This document shows, piece after piece, positions 18,027 through 26,092 of a stretch of DNA of 49,078 bases. The notes below the pieces were generated by a model that saw only the letters and a program-made list of their open reading frames with translations, did no database searches and was not told the DNA's origin. The translations under genes and the position numbers were made by a program. Position 1 is the first letter of the stretch. Each line of letters starts with the position of its first letter. The DNA comes from Phenylobacterium sp. (GTDB lineage: Bacteria > Pseudomonadota > Alphaproteobacteria > Caulobacterales > Caulobacteraceae), in contig NZ_JAEUMN010000188.1 in the NCBI RefSeq assembly GCF_016793225.1, positions 1 to 49,078 on the forward strand. Reading direction: 5' to 3'.

Positions 18027-19171
18027 GCCTGCCGGGGGGCCGACGGATGGCGGCGGCCTTCGCCGCCCTGAAGCTCGCCGTCTCGGGTCTGGCTGCCCTG
18101 ACTCTGGCTGGGTGCGCCACGCCCTACGAGCATGGTCCGCCGCCGCCGGGCTTTCCTACGCCCGGACCGCCGGCGCCGCGTCCGGAGGCGCCCGAACCGC
18201 GCCGGGTCGAGCTTTCGGCCCTGCCGGGCTGGTCGACCGAGGATCACAACGCCGCGTTCGGCGCCTGGCGGGCGGTGTGCCACGCGTCGAAGGACCCCGG
18301 CCTCTCCGACCTTTGCGCCCGGGCGCGGGCCGTCCGGGACGTGGCGCCGGGCGTCGGGCGGCCCTTCCTCGAGGCCTTCTTCATCGCCGAACGGGTGGAG
18401 GGGGAGGGCGTGCTGACGGCCTACTTCGCCCCGGTCTACCCCGCCCGCCGCCGTCCCGACGGCGAGTTCAGCGCGCCTGTAAGGCCGCGCCCCGCGGACC
18501 TGCTGGTCGAGGACGGGGCGGTCCTGCAGTCGCTGCCGGACGGCTCGCGGACCAGCTATCCCGACCGCAGCGCCATCGAGGCGCGTCCGTCGGAGGACGC
18601 GCTGGCCTGGATGCGGCCCGAGGACCTCTTCTTCCTGCAGGTGCAGGGCTCGGGGGTCCTCGTGTTCGAGGACGGCGCGCGGCGCAAGGCGCTGTACGCC
18701 GCGCACAACGGCCGCCCCTTCGTGGGGATCGCCAACCCGATGCGGGACCGCGGGCTCCTGGCGCGGGACAACACCTCGGGCGATGCGATCCGCGGCTGGC
18801 TGGCGGCCAATCGCGGCGCGGCCGCCGACGAGATCATGCGGCTCAACCCCCGCTACGCCTTCTTCCGCCTCGCGCCGGACGACGGCCGGCCGCCGGCGGG
18901 GGCCGCGGGCGTGCCGCTGCCCCGGGGCCGCGCCGTGGCCGTCGACCCCGCGTTCCACGCCATGGGCGAGCTTCTCTGGATCGACGCCAGCGCGCCGCTG
19001 CTGGCGGGCGCCTTCCCGACCTACAGCCGCCTGGTGACGGCGCTCGACACCGGCGGGGCCATCAAGGGCGACGTGCGCGCCGACCTCTACCTCGGCGAGG
19101 GCGAGGCCGCGGGCCTGGAAGCCGGCCGCGTGCGGCACACGCTTCGGCTCTGGCGGATCGTGCCGCGATGA
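18023..19171 (+). CDS. mltA: Membrane-bound lytic murein transglycosylase A
   Basis: A 382-residue MltA-type lytic transglycosylase that cleaves peptidoglycan to 1,6-anhydromuropeptides. The signal peptide ends in a lipobox LAGC (about 28-31), so it is an outer-membrane or periplasmic lipoprotein. It has the MltA domain (YFAPVYPARRRPDGEF through the FFLQVQGSG segment) and the C-terminal 3D domain ending around DVRADLYLG. The GTG start overlaps the preceding stop (GTGA); an ATG at 18047 (MAAAFAALKLAVSG) is an equally good start for the signal peptide. The stop overlaps the smr start by 4 bases. Confidence 0.92.
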   Translation: MSLPGGRRMAAAFAALKLAVSGLAALTLAGCATPYEHGPPPPGFPTPGPPAPRPEAPEPRRVELSALPGWSTEDHNAAFGAWRAVCHASKDPGLSDLCARARAVRDVAPGVGRPFLEAFFIAERVEGEGVLTAYFAPVYPARRRPDGEFSAPVRPRPADLLVEDGAVLQSLPDGSRTSYPDRSAIEARPSEDALAWMRPEDLFFLQVQGSGVLVFEDGARRKALYAAHNGRPFVGIANPMRDRGLLARDNTSGDAIRGWLAANRGAAADEIMRLNPRYAFFRLAPDDGRPPAGAAGVPLPRGRAVAVDPAFHAMGELLWIDASAPLLAGAFPTYSRLVTALDTGGAIKGDVRADLYLGEGEAAGLEAGRVRHTLRLWRIVPR

Positions 19172-19659
19172 AGCGCCACCCGACGCCGGAAGAGCTTCAC
19201 CTGTGGGGCAAGGTCGCCGCCACGGTCCACCCGCTGCAGAACCGCGCGGGCCCGCAGCCGCAGACCCTGGACGCCCCCGCGCGCATCGCGCCCGCAAGGG
19301 TGGCCGAGGCGGCCAAGGCGCTGCGCGAACGCGTGGACGCCATCGAGCCTAACCGCCGCCATCGCATCGCCCGGGAACGCGAGGAGATCGGCGGGCGGAT
19401 CGACCTCCACGGCATGACGCAGGACCGGGCGCGCCGCGCGCTGGAGGCGTTCCTGCAGCGGGCCTGGGACGACGGCTGGCGCGCCGTCCTGGTGATCACG
19501 GGAAAGGGCGTCCAGGGCGACGGCGTGCTGCGCCGGCGCGCTCCGGACTGGCTGGGCGCGCCCGAGGTGTCGCACATCGTCGCCGGAATCTCGGAGGCGT
19601 CGCGCCGTCACGGCGGGGAAGGGGCGCTTTACGTCGCCCTGAAGCGCAAGCCGCGCTGA
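19168..19659 (+). CDS. Smr/MutS2-C-domain protein
   Basis: A 163-residue protein with an unstructured N-terminal half and a C-terminal Smr domain. The domain shows the IDLHGMTQDRARRALEAF and VLVITGKGVQGDGVLRR motifs and the ALYVALKR end. Stand-alone Smr proteins are nucleases or nucleic-acid-binding proteins, reported in ribosome collision rescue or DNA metabolism depending on clade; its role here is not assignable. It is translationally coupled to mltA and ends 6 bases before the convergent hisE stop. Confidence 0.88.
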   Translation: MKRHPTPEELHLWGKVAATVHPLQNRAGPQPQTLDAPARIAPARVAEAAKALRERVDAIEPNRRHRIAREREEIGGRIDLHGMTQDRARRALEAFLQRAWDDGWRAVLVITGKGVQGDGVLRRRAPDWLGAPEVSHIVAGISEASRRHGGEGALYVALKRKPR

Positions 19660-19665
19660 GGCGGG

Positions 19666-19989
19666 CTAGCTCTTGCGCGCAGCCTTCTCCGCGAGGCCCG
19701 AAGTCCCCTCGCGGGCCTCGAGGCGCGCCGCGACGTCGTCGAGGCTGACGCCGGCGGCCGCGAGCAGGACCAGCCAATGGTAGATCAGGTCGGCGCTCTC
19801 GGCGGTCAGGGCGTCGCGGTCGCCCTGGGCGGCGGCGATCACCGTCTCCACCGCCTCTTCGCCCATCTTCTTGGCGGCGCGGTCCAGGTCGCCCAGGAGC
19901 TGGGCCGTGTAGGACGTCGAGGCGTCGGCGCCCCGGCGGCTCTCGATGGTCTGGGTCAGGCGGGCCACGACGTCGGTGAAGCGGCTCAT
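19666..19989 (-). CDS. hisE: Phosphoribosyl-ATP pyrophosphatase HisE
   Basis: A 107-residue HisE removing pyrophosphate from phosphoribosyl-ATP, the second step of histidine synthesis. The metal-binding [10 protein letters not shown] helix and [14 protein letters not shown] are present. It is separate from HisI, as usual in alphaproteobacteria. It is the last gene of the his block, and its start overlaps the hisF stop by 4 bases. Confidence 0.95.
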   Translation of the reverse strand: MSRFTDVVARLTQTIESRRGADASTSYTAQLLGDLDRAAKKMGEEAVETVIAAAQGDRDALTAESADLIYHWLVLLAAAGVSLDDVAARLEAREGTSGLAEKAARKS

Positions 19990-20780
19990 GCGGGTACGGG
20001 CTCCGTCAGGCGCACCGGGATGCCGGCCGCGGCCATGGCCGCCTTGGCCTCGCCGATGGAGATCTCGCCGAAGTGGAAGATGGACGCCGCCAGGACGGCG
20101 TCGGCGCCGGCCTCGACCGCCTCGACCAGGTGCCGCGTGGTCCCGGCGCCGCCCGACGCGATGACCGGCACGCTGACCGCCTCGGCCACCCGCCGCAGCA
20201 GGTCGAGGTCGTAGCCGGTCTTGGCGCCGTCGCGGTCCATCGAGGTGAGCAGGATCTCGCCCGCGCCCTTCGCCACCACCTCGACGGCGTAGTCGATGGC
20301 GTCCAGGCCGGTCGGATTGCGGCCGCCGTGGGTGAAGACCTCCCAGTGGTCCCCCCGCCCCGGCGTCGTCACGCGCTTGGCGTCGACGGACACGACGACG
20401 GCCTGGCTGCCGAAGGCGTCGGCGCAGCGGCTCACGACGTCGCGGTCCTGCACGGCGGCGGTCATGATCGAGATCTTGTCGGCGCCCGCCAGCAGCAGCC
20501 GGCGCCCGTCCTCGACGCTGCGGATCCCGCCGCCCACGCTGAGCGGCATGAAGCAGACCTCGGCCGTGCGCGCGACGACGTCGAGGATGATGCCGCGGTT
20601 CTCGTGGCTGGCGGTGATGTCCAGGAACATCAGCTCGTCGGCGCCGGCCGCGTCGTAGGCCTGGGCCTGCTCGACGGGATCGCCGGCGTCCACCAGGTTC
20701 ACGAACTGCACGCCCTTCACGACCCGGCCGTCCTTCACGTCGAGGCACGGGATCAGGCGGGTCTTGAGCGTGGTGCTCAT
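19986..20780 (-). CDS. hisF: Imidazole glycerol phosphate synthase cyclase subunit HisF
   Basis: A 264-residue (beta/alpha)8 barrel that closes the imidazole ring using ammonia from HisH. The first catalytic Asp is in [13 protein letters not shown] (D14), the second in VVVSVDAKR. Phosphate-binding glycines are in SVGGGIRS and ASGGAGTT. The start overlaps the hisA stop by 4 bases. Confidence 0.96.
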   Translation of the reverse strand: MSTTLKTRLIPCLDVKDGRVVKGVQFVNLVDAGDPVEQAQAYDAAGADELMFLDITASHENRGIILDVVARTAEVCFMPLSVGGGIRSVEDGRRLLLAGADKISIMTAAVQDRDVVSRCADAFGSQAVVVSVDAKRVTTPGRGDHWEVFTHGGRNPTGLDAIDYAVEVVAKGAGEILLTSMDRDGAKTGYDLDLLRRVAEAVSVPVIASGGAGTTRHLVEAVEAGADAVLAASIFHFGEISIGEAKAAMAAAGIPVRLTEPVPA

Positions 20781-21508
20781 GCGGCCAGCCTCAGCGCCTC
20801 GGCGGGATCGATGGCGCCGTTGTAGAGCGCCCGGCCCAGCACCGCGCCCGCGACCGGCACGCCCGGCCGCGCCTTGAGTCTGGCGATGTCGTCGACGCTG
20901 GCGAGGCCCCCGGCGGCGATGACCGGGATCGCCACGGCGTCGGCCATGGCGCCGAACGCCTCGACGTTGAAGCCCATGACGGTGCCGTCTCGGTCGATGT
21001 CGGTGACGATCAGGGCGGCGACGCCGGCGTCCTCGTAGCGCCGGGCCACGGTGATGGCGTCCAGGTCGGAATCGGCGGTCCAGCCCTCGACCGCCACCTT
21101 GCCCTTGCGGACGTCGACGCTGACGGCGATCTGCTCGGGCCATTCGCGGGCGGCGTCGATGACGACCTGCGGCTGCTTCACCGCCACGGTGCCCAGGATC
21201 ACGCGGCTGACGCCCGCCTCGATCCACCGCTCGACGTCGGCCAGGCTGCGGATGCCCCCGCCCAGCTGCACCGGCACCGACACGGCCGAGAGGATGGCCT
21301 CGACGCCCTGGGCGTTGATCGCCTCGCCCTTCACCGCGCCGTTCAGGTCGACCACGTGGATCCAGTGGAAGCCGGCGTCGGCCCACTGGCGCGCCTGGGC
21401 CCCGGGGTCGGCGTTGAACACGGTGGCGGTCGACAGGTCGCCGTGCAGCACGCGTACGCACTGGCCGTCCTTCAGGTCGATGGCGGGATACAGGATCAAG
21501 GGCGCCAC
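20777..21508 (-). CDS. hisA: ProFAR isomerase HisA
   Basis: A 243-residue barrel enzyme converting ProFAR to PRFAR in histidine biosynthesis. The family start [21 protein letters not shown] includes the catalytic Asp (ID-L). QLGGGIRS and the second half [14 protein letters not shown] with its catalytic Asp are present. It starts with GTG at 21508 and overlaps the 3' end of hisH by 13 bases. Confidence 0.95.
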   Translation of the reverse strand: MAPLILYPAIDLKDGQCVRVLHGDLSTATVFNADPGAQARQWADAGFHWIHVVDLNGAVKGEAINAQGVEAILSAVSVPVQLGGGIRSLADVERWIEAGVSRVILGTVAVKQPQVVIDAAREWPEQIAVSVDVRKGKVAVEGWTADSDLDAITVARRYEDAGVAALIVTDIDRDGTVMGFNVEAFGAMADAVAIPVIAAGGLASVDDIARLKARPGVPVAGAVLGRALYNGAIDPAEALRLAA

Positions 21509-22131
21509 TCCAGGAATGCGGCCAGGAGGCCGAGGCCGGTCCCCTGCGATTTCTCGGGGTGGAACTGCACCCCGGCCATGTTGTCCCGCGCGACGGCGGC
21601 GGGGAAGCGCCCGCCGTGGTCCACGTAGGCCGCCACGTCCGCCGGATCGGTGGGGAACATGGCGTACGAATGGGTGAAATAGACGGGCTGGCCCGCCCGG
21701 GGTCCGGCGAGCAGCGGCAGGTCCGAGACGACCTCCAGCGTGTTCCAGCCCATGTGCGGCACCTTCAGGTGCGGGTCGCTCACCGCGATCTTCCGCACGT
21801 CGCCCTCGATCCAGCCGAGGCCGGCGGTGACCCCGAACTCGTGGCCTCGCGAGGCCATGAGCTGCATGCCGACGCAGATGCCGAGGAAGGGCGCGCCGCG
21901 ATCGCGCACGGCGGCGTTCAGGGCTTCGATCACGCCGGGGCGGGCGGCGAGCGCGTCCATGCAGGCCTTGAACGCCCCGACGCCGGGCAGCACCACGCGG
22001 TCGGCGGCGGCGACCCGGTCGGGGTCGTGGGTCACGACGATCTCGGCCTTCCCGGCCGCGGCGCGGACCAGGGCCTTCTCGGCCGAGCGCAGGTTGCCCG
22101 ACCCGTAGTCGATCAGGGCCACTTGCTGCAT
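21496..22131 (-). CDS. hisH: Imidazole glycerol phosphate synthase glutaminase subunit HisH
   Basis: A 211-residue class I glutamine amidotransferase that feeds ammonia to HisF. The triad is visible: C86 in GICVGMQLM, and H191 and E193 in VQFHPEKSQ. The start [15 protein letters not shown] is canonical. It lies 10 bases downstream of hisB and overlaps hisA. Confidence 0.96.
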   Translation of the reverse strand: MQQVALIDYGSGNLRSAEKALVRAAAGKAEIVVTHDPDRVAAADRVVLPGVGAFKACMDALAARPGVIEALNAAVRDRGAPFLGICVGMQLMASRGHEFGVTAGLGWIEGDVRKIAVSDPHLKVPHMGWNTLEVVSDLPLLAGPRAGQPVYFTHSYAMFPTDPADVAAYVDHGGRFPAAVARDNMAGVQFHPEKSQGTGLGLLAAFLEWRP

Positions 22132-22141
22132 GGGATGATCC

Positions 22142-22732
22142 TTACAGCACGCCCTTGGTGGAGGGGGCGTGGCCGTGGGTCTTCGGGTCGAGCTCGACCG
22201 CCTGGCGCAAGGCCCGGGCCAGGGCCTTGAAGCCGCTCTCGGCGATGTGGTGGCTGTTGGCGCCGTAGAGGCACTCGAGGTGCACGCAGGCGCCCGCGTT
22301 CATGGCGAACGCGTGGTGGAACTCCTTGAAGAGCTCGGTGTCCATGTCGCCGACCTTGGGCGTGCGGAAGTCCACCCGCCAGATCAGGTAGGGCCGGTTC
22401 GACAGGTCGATAGCGCACCGCGACAGGGTCTCGTCCATCGGGATGTAGGCGTGGCCGAAGCGGCGGATCCCCTTGAAGCCCGGCAGAGCCTCCTTGATCG
22501 CCTGGCCGAGGACGATGCCGGTGTCCTCGACGGTGTGGTGCATGTCGATGTGCAGGTCGCCCTTGGTCTCGACCTCGAGGTCGATGCCGCCGTGGCGGGC
22601 GAAGCTGTCCAGCATGTGGTCGAAGAAGCCGATGCCGGTGGACACCTTGGACACGCCGGTCCCGTCCAGGTCCAGGGCGATCCGGATCTGGGTCTCCTTG
22701 GTGTTGCGGACGACCTCGGCCTTGCGGCTCAT
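22142..22732 (-). CDS. hisB: Imidazoleglycerol-phosphate dehydratase HisB
   Basis: A 196-residue monofunctional IGP dehydratase, without the phosphatase domain of enteric HisB. The Mn-binding histidine motifs HMLDSFARHG, HIDMHHTVEDTGI and EFFHHAFAMNAG-like (FKEFHHAFAMN) and NSHHIAESGFKA are all present. It follows the PfkB kinase gene by only 5 bases, so the kinase is probably in the same transcript. Confidence 0.95.
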   Translation of the reverse strand: MSRKAEVVRNTKETQIRIALDLDGTGVSKVSTGIGFFDHMLDSFARHGGIDLEVETKGDLHIDMHHTVEDTGIVLGQAIKEALPGFKGIRRFGHAYIPMDETLSRCAIDLSNRPYLIWRVDFRTPKVGDMDTELFKEFHHAFAMNAGACVHLECLYGANSHHIAESGFKALARALRQAVELDPKTHGHAPSTKGVL

Positions 22733-22737
22733 CTTCC

Positions 22738-23727
22738 TCAGTACCCCTTGGACGCGGCCAGGTCCTTCAGCGAGACCTGCGGGCGCGGACCATAGTGCGA
22801 GATCACCTCGGCCGCCGCCAGGGAGGCGAGCTGGCCGCACTGCTGCAGCGGCCGTCCCCGGGATAGACCGAACATGAAACCGGCTGCGTATTGGTCGCCC
22901 GCGCCGGTGGTGTCCACGACTTTCTCCACAGGCTCGGCGCGGACGGTCAGCCGTTCGCCCTGCGAGAGGATCACCGAGCCCTTGTCGCTGCGGGTCACGG
23001 CGGCGAGGTCGCAACGGGTCCGCAGGGCCTCGCAGGCCTCGTCGAAGCTGTCGGTCTCGAACAGCGCGAGGAGCTCGGCCTCGTTGGCGAACAGCAGGTC
23101 CACCTGGGTCTCGATGAAGCCCAGCAACCCGCCGCGGTGACGCTCCACCACGAAGCTGTCGGACAGGGTCAGGGCGATCCTGCGGCCGGCGCCGTGCGCG
23201 AAGGCCGCCGCCTTGGCAAAGGCGCGCCGCGCCGCCTCGGCGTCGAAGAGGTAGCCCTCGAGGTAGACGATCTGGGCCGCTTCGACCGTGTCCTGGTCCA
23301 CGTCGTCGTCGGTGAACTGCACCGAGGCGCCCAGGTAGGTGCACATGGTGCGCTGGGCGTCCGGCGTCACGTTGATCATCGAGACGGCGGTGGCCGGCCC
23401 GCCCTTCAGCGGCGCGTTCTCGAAGCGCGCGCCGATGCGGCGCATGTCCTGGGCGAAGGTGCGGCCCAGCTGGTCGTCCGCCACCTTGCCCATGAAGGCG
23501 CCGCGGCCGCCGAAGCTGGCCAGGCCCGCGATGGTGTTGGCCGCCGAGCCGCCCGACGCCTCGACCGCCTGCTGCATCTTCGAATAGAGCCGCGACGAGG
23601 CCTCGGGGTCGACCAGCATCATGGCGCCCTTGGTCAGCCCGTTCTCCGTCAGGAACGCGTCCGTGCACGGCGCGATCACGTCGACGATGGCGTTGCCGAT
23701 CGCGGCGACGTCGTAGAGTTCGGGCAT
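22738..23727 (-). CDS. PfkB-family carbohydrate/nucleoside kinase (adenosine kinase-like)
   Basis: A 329-residue ribokinase-fold sugar kinase. The N-terminal substrate region (GNAIVDVIAPCTDAFL) and GGSAANTIAGLASFGGRGAFMGKVADD are followed by the C-terminal PfkB signature DTTGAGDQYAAGF with the catalytic Asp. The pattern resembles the alphaproteobacterial 'adenosine kinase' annotations, but substrate specificity is not proven. It directly precedes hisB. An adenosine or AICAR-related salvage role beside the histidine genes would be logical, but is inference. The chosen ATG at 23727 gives the family-typical N-terminus MPELYDVAAIGNAIVD. Confidence 0.88.
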   Translation of the reverse strand: MPELYDVAAIGNAIVDVIAPCTDAFLTENGLTKGAMMLVDPEASSRLYSKMQQAVEASGGSAANTIAGLASFGGRGAFMGKVADDQLGRTFAQDMRRIGARFENAPLKGGPATAVSMINVTPDAQRTMCTYLGASVQFTDDDVDQDTVEAAQIVYLEGYLFDAEAARRAFAKAAAFAHGAGRRIALTLSDSFVVERHRGGLLGFIETQVDLLFANEAELLALFETDSFDEACEALRTRCDLAAVTRSDKGSVILSQGERLTVRAEPVEKVVDTTGAGDQYAAGFMFGLSRGRPLQQCGQLASLAAAEVISHYGPRPQVSLKDLAASKGY

Positions 23728-23818
23728 GCGTGGCTTTTCCGGTCCGATCTGGTGGGGCGGCTTAGCCGGATTGGGGTTCCGGAGCAACGCCGGGCGGCAG
23801 CAGAGACCTGTGCGGCGC

Positions 23819-23840
23819 ACGATCACGGGCCCGTGATCGT
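23819..23840. promoter_or_regulatory. 22-bp perfect palindrome in a divergent promoter region
   Basis: ACGATCACGGG followed directly by its exact reverse complement, with no spacer. It lies in the 228-bp gap between the divergent kinase-his block and the small Cys-rich secreted protein. The form is that of an operator for a dimeric regulator; the regulator is unknown. Confidence 0.6.
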
Positions 23841-23955
23841 CCATGCGCACGTCTAGGGCGCGTCTGATGGCAGGAACCGAGGCTTCGGCGGCATACCTGA
23901 CGCCGAACTCCTGACGTAACCTGCGCCGGTTAGACGTCAGCCTGGGGGTCCGTCC

Positions 23956-24186
23956 ATGCTCACCCGCCGCGCGTTCGCCGCCTTGTCCGCCTGCGCCTGC
24001 ATCGCCCCGGCGACGGCCGTGGCCCAGGCAAACCCCGGAGGAAAGTGGGTCTGCCCGCCGTGCGGATGCGACCACGACGGGAAGGTGTTCGACGCGCCCG
24101 GGACCTGCCCGGCGCCGGGCTGCGGCATGGAGCTGGTTCCGCAACCCGAGCAGACGCCCGCGCCGGCCCCCAGCGCGCCGCGCTAG
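23956..24186 (+). CDS. Small secreted Cys-rich protein, heavy-metal-binding-domain-like
   Basis: A 76-residue protein with an N-terminal signal peptide (MLTRRAFAALSACACIAPATAVAQA, likely cleaved near residue 24). A compact cysteine cluster, CPPCGCDHDGKVF...GTCPAPGCGMELVP, follows, then a proline tail. The cluster resembles the short heavy-metal-binding domain (CPMHP...GTCPICGMxL) found at the N-terminus of copper ATPases and in efflux components. It may bind a metal in the periplasm; there are no metal-resistance genes beside it. Divergent from the kinase-his block. Confidence 0.7.
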   Translation: MLTRRAFAALSACACIAPATAVAQANPGGKWVCPPCGCDHDGKVFDAPGTCPAPGCGMELVPQPEQTPAPAPSAPR

Positions 24187-24295
24187 AGCCTGTCCGGTCT
24201 CGACGGGAGCATCAGGACCGGTCGAAAAGGCTCAATCTCTTCGAAGGGGAGCGCGTCCTCGCGGCGGAACCGGCTTCCACCTTCGCCGAACGCGC

Positions 24296-24904
24296 TCAGC
24301 CGCCCCAGCGGCCGCCGCGCATGCTGTGGTTCGACATCCGGCCGCCGAAGCCGCCGCGGCTGACCACGCTGGTGCGCGACATCATCTTCTCGGGCGGCCG
24401 CACGATGTCGGGGCGCTCGAAGCTGCGGTTTCCGATCCTGGCCCGGCCGGTGGAATAGTCGGTCCAGACGCGCCCGCCGCCATAGGAGTAGTAGCCGCCG
24501 TCGCGCCAGTCGCGGTACATGCCGCGCCCGCCCCAGCCGCCGTCCAGCATGCGGCCGACGACGAACCCGGCGATCAGCGGCCCCCAGATGCTGCCGCCCC
24601 CGCTCGCCTGCTGGCGGGGCACGCACTGGCCCTCGCCATAGACGTCCTCGCAGCTCTTCTGGTCGTTCCAGCTGGCGGCCTTCTGATCGTCGGCGAGGGC
24701 CTGCTTCTCGGCCTTGTCGCAGACGTCGTCGGGGACCTCGTTCTTGTCCTTGCACTCGGCCAGCGACTGGTAGGCGTAGGCGTCGACCGAGGGGCCGGGA
24801 TTTTCGATGCGGACGTTGTCGGCCGGGCTGTCGCCGCAGGCCGTGAGCGTCACCCCGCCCATCGCCATGAGGGAGGTCAGCGCCAGGGTCTTCGAGCGTT
24901 TCAT
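24296..24904 (-). CDS. DUF1190 (YgiB/YjfM-like) lipoprotein
   Basis: A 202-residue lipoprotein: signal peptide with lipobox LTAC (about 20-23). A DUF1190 core follows, with its cysteine pairs in the patterns ECKDKNEVPDDVCDKAEKQA and SCEDVYGEGQC, then a glycine-rich hydrophobic segment and a Gly/Arg/Ser-rich tail (RGGFGGRMSNHSMRGG). Function is unknown; E. coli YjfM and YgiB are homologues. It is third in the leftward DUF2491-DUF350-DUF1190 set, 18 bases after the DUF350 gene. Confidence 0.85.
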   Translation of the reverse strand: MKRSKTLALTSLMAMGGVTLTACGDSPADNVRIENPGPSVDAYAYQSLAECKDKNEVPDDVCDKAEKQALADDQKAASWNDQKSCEDVYGEGQCVPRQQASGGGSIWGPLIAGFVVGRMLDGGWGGRGMYRDWRDGGYYSYGGGRVWTDYSTGRARIGNRSFERPDIVRPPEKMMSRTSVVSRGGFGGRMSNHSMRGGRWGG

Positions 24905-24922
24905 GCCAGATCCTCGCGGCCG

Positions 24923-25339
24923 TCAGGCCGTCATGCAGGCGGCGTTCAGGATGCCGACGGTGATCGAGATGAACATCAGGTAGAGCGCGGTCGACACCTC
25001 GCCCCGCTCGATCCGCGCCGAGACGTCCGGCAGCGCGATGCGGCGGACCAGCCAGAAGGTGGCGATCTGGATCACGCCCGCCAGCAGGGCCCAGGCGACG
25101 AATTCGGGGAGCGAGTGGGTGTTGGCGAGCGCGGAGGCCAGCGGAATGACGTAGCCGATCAGCGCGCCCCCCAGGGCCACGGCCGCCGCGGGGTTGCCGG
25201 CGCGGATCAGGGCGCCCTCGTCGTGCGGCGTGATCCAGCGGTAGGCCGCCTTGAAGATCAGCGTGAAGCCGCCGGCGGCCAGGAAGGCGAGGAGGAAGGC
25301 CAGGGCGCCGGTGGCGAAGGCGTTGGGATCGAAGGTCAT
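24923..25339 (-). CDS. DUF350 (YjfL-like) inner-membrane protein
   Basis: A 138-residue protein with four predicted membrane helices (about 10-32, 50-72, 80-101 and 115-135) arranged as two DUF350-like halves. Function is unknown. I chose the ATG at 25339 (MTFDPNAFATG) because AGAGGGA lies just upstream; an in-frame ATG nine codons earlier (25366) adds charged residues unlike the family. Charged residues between helices 2 and 4 (RIALPDVSARIERGEVS) face the cytoplasm in homologues. It belongs to the same leftward operon as DUF2491 and DUF1190. Confidence 0.85.
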   Translation of the reverse strand: MTFDPNAFATGALAFLLAFLAAGGFTLIFKAAYRWITPHDEGALIRAGNPAAAVALGGALIGYVIPLASALANTHSLPEFVAWALLAGVIQIATFWLVRRIALPDVSARIERGEVSTALYLMFISITVGILNAACMTA

Positions 25340-25369
25340 GCAGTCCCTCTCGAGCTGGCGTTTCACGCC

Positions 25370-26014
25370 TTAAGCTTCGAATTCTCCCACATTGAGCGGG
25401 ATTCCCACCATCACCTCGTGGGTCAGGTCGCCGCCCTCCGGCTCCATCTCGATGGCCAGGAGCAGTTCGCGTCCGTCACCCGGAAGGTCCCGGGCGAAGA
25501 GCATGCAGGTCTGGTAGATGCGCCGCGCCCGGGCGCCCGAGCGATCGTCGTAGACGCTCTCCCAGAAGCTGACGGGCTCCTGCCGCGCGTCCGCGTCGCC
25601 GAACCAGAAGCGGCGGTACTCGGGCAGGTCCTGCCCGCCGAACGCGGGCGCCCGCAGCCGGTCCGCCCAGCGGCGCCGCGCCGCGCCGTCGGGCGGGTAG
25701 TCGCTGGACCACGGTCCGAAGAGGGTGAAGTCGTCGGCGCCCTGGCCCTCGGGGTCGGGGCTGACCATCTGCAGCATGAGATCGTGTTCGGTGTAGAAGC
25801 GGTGCACGAAGCCGTCCGGCCCCAGGTCGATGCGGCCCTGGGCCACGATCTCGAGCACGTCGGTGTCGAGGGCGAACTTCGCGTCCGACCCGTACCGGCG
25901 CCAGGCCAGGGGATCCAGGCGGACGGTGCGCCCGATGGTGATGTTGCGGACCACGGGGATCGCCTGATCGTCGCCCTGGTCGCGCTTTCCGCCGAAAAGT
26001 CCCCGGAAGATCAC
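25370..26014 (-). CDS. DUF2491 (YjfK-like) protein
   Basis: A 214-residue soluble protein, first gene of the leftward arm of the yjf-like module. No signal peptide or membrane segment is seen; it starts VIFRGLFGGKRDQGDD from a GTG preceded by AAGGACGG. It matches DUF2491 in overall layout (IGRTVRLDPLAW..., FYTEHDLMLQMV, an FWF/FWES region) and in genomic partnership. Function is unknown; homologues always travel with DUF350 and PspA-like proteins. The gap to the DUF350 gene is 30 bases. Confidence 0.82.
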   Translation of the reverse strand: MIFRGLFGGKRDQGDDQAIPVVRNITIGRTVRLDPLAWRRYGSDAKFALDTDVLEIVAQGRIDLGPDGFVHRFYTEHDLMLQMVSPDPEGQGADDFTLFGPWSSDYPPDGAARRRWADRLRAPAFGGQDLPEYRRFWFGDADARQEPVSFWESVYDDRSGARARRIYQTCMLFARDLPGDGRELLLAIEMEPEGGDLTHEVMVGIPLNVGEFEA

Positions 26015-26092
26015 GTCGTCCGTCCTTGCTGAACGCGGACCATACGCGCATCTTGCGTGTTGTCAAATGTACGCGTATGGATACGTGAACGC
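26015..26092. promoter_or_regulatory. Divergent promoter region with palindromic repeats
   Basis: The 78 bp separating the two arms of the yjf-like module contain the inverted repeat CCATACGCG (26040-26048) / CGCGTATGG (26072-26080). The right arm overlaps a perfect 8-bp palindrome TACGCGTA (26070-26077), and a further ATACGTG starts at 26081. The repeated TACGCG/TACGTG half-sites look like operators able to control both arms. The DUF2170 protein with its DNA-binding-like N-terminus is a candidate binder. Confidence 0.6.

Noticed and set aside
22924-22931. TCTCCACA in the PfkB kinase gene as a DnaA box
   Set aside because: Isolated inside a coding region, far from the origin, and does not match TTATCCACA or the Caulobacter G-box closely.
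24187-24295. Terminator between the Cys-rich protein gene and the DUF1190 gene
   Set aside because: Only weak complementary segments and no T-run.
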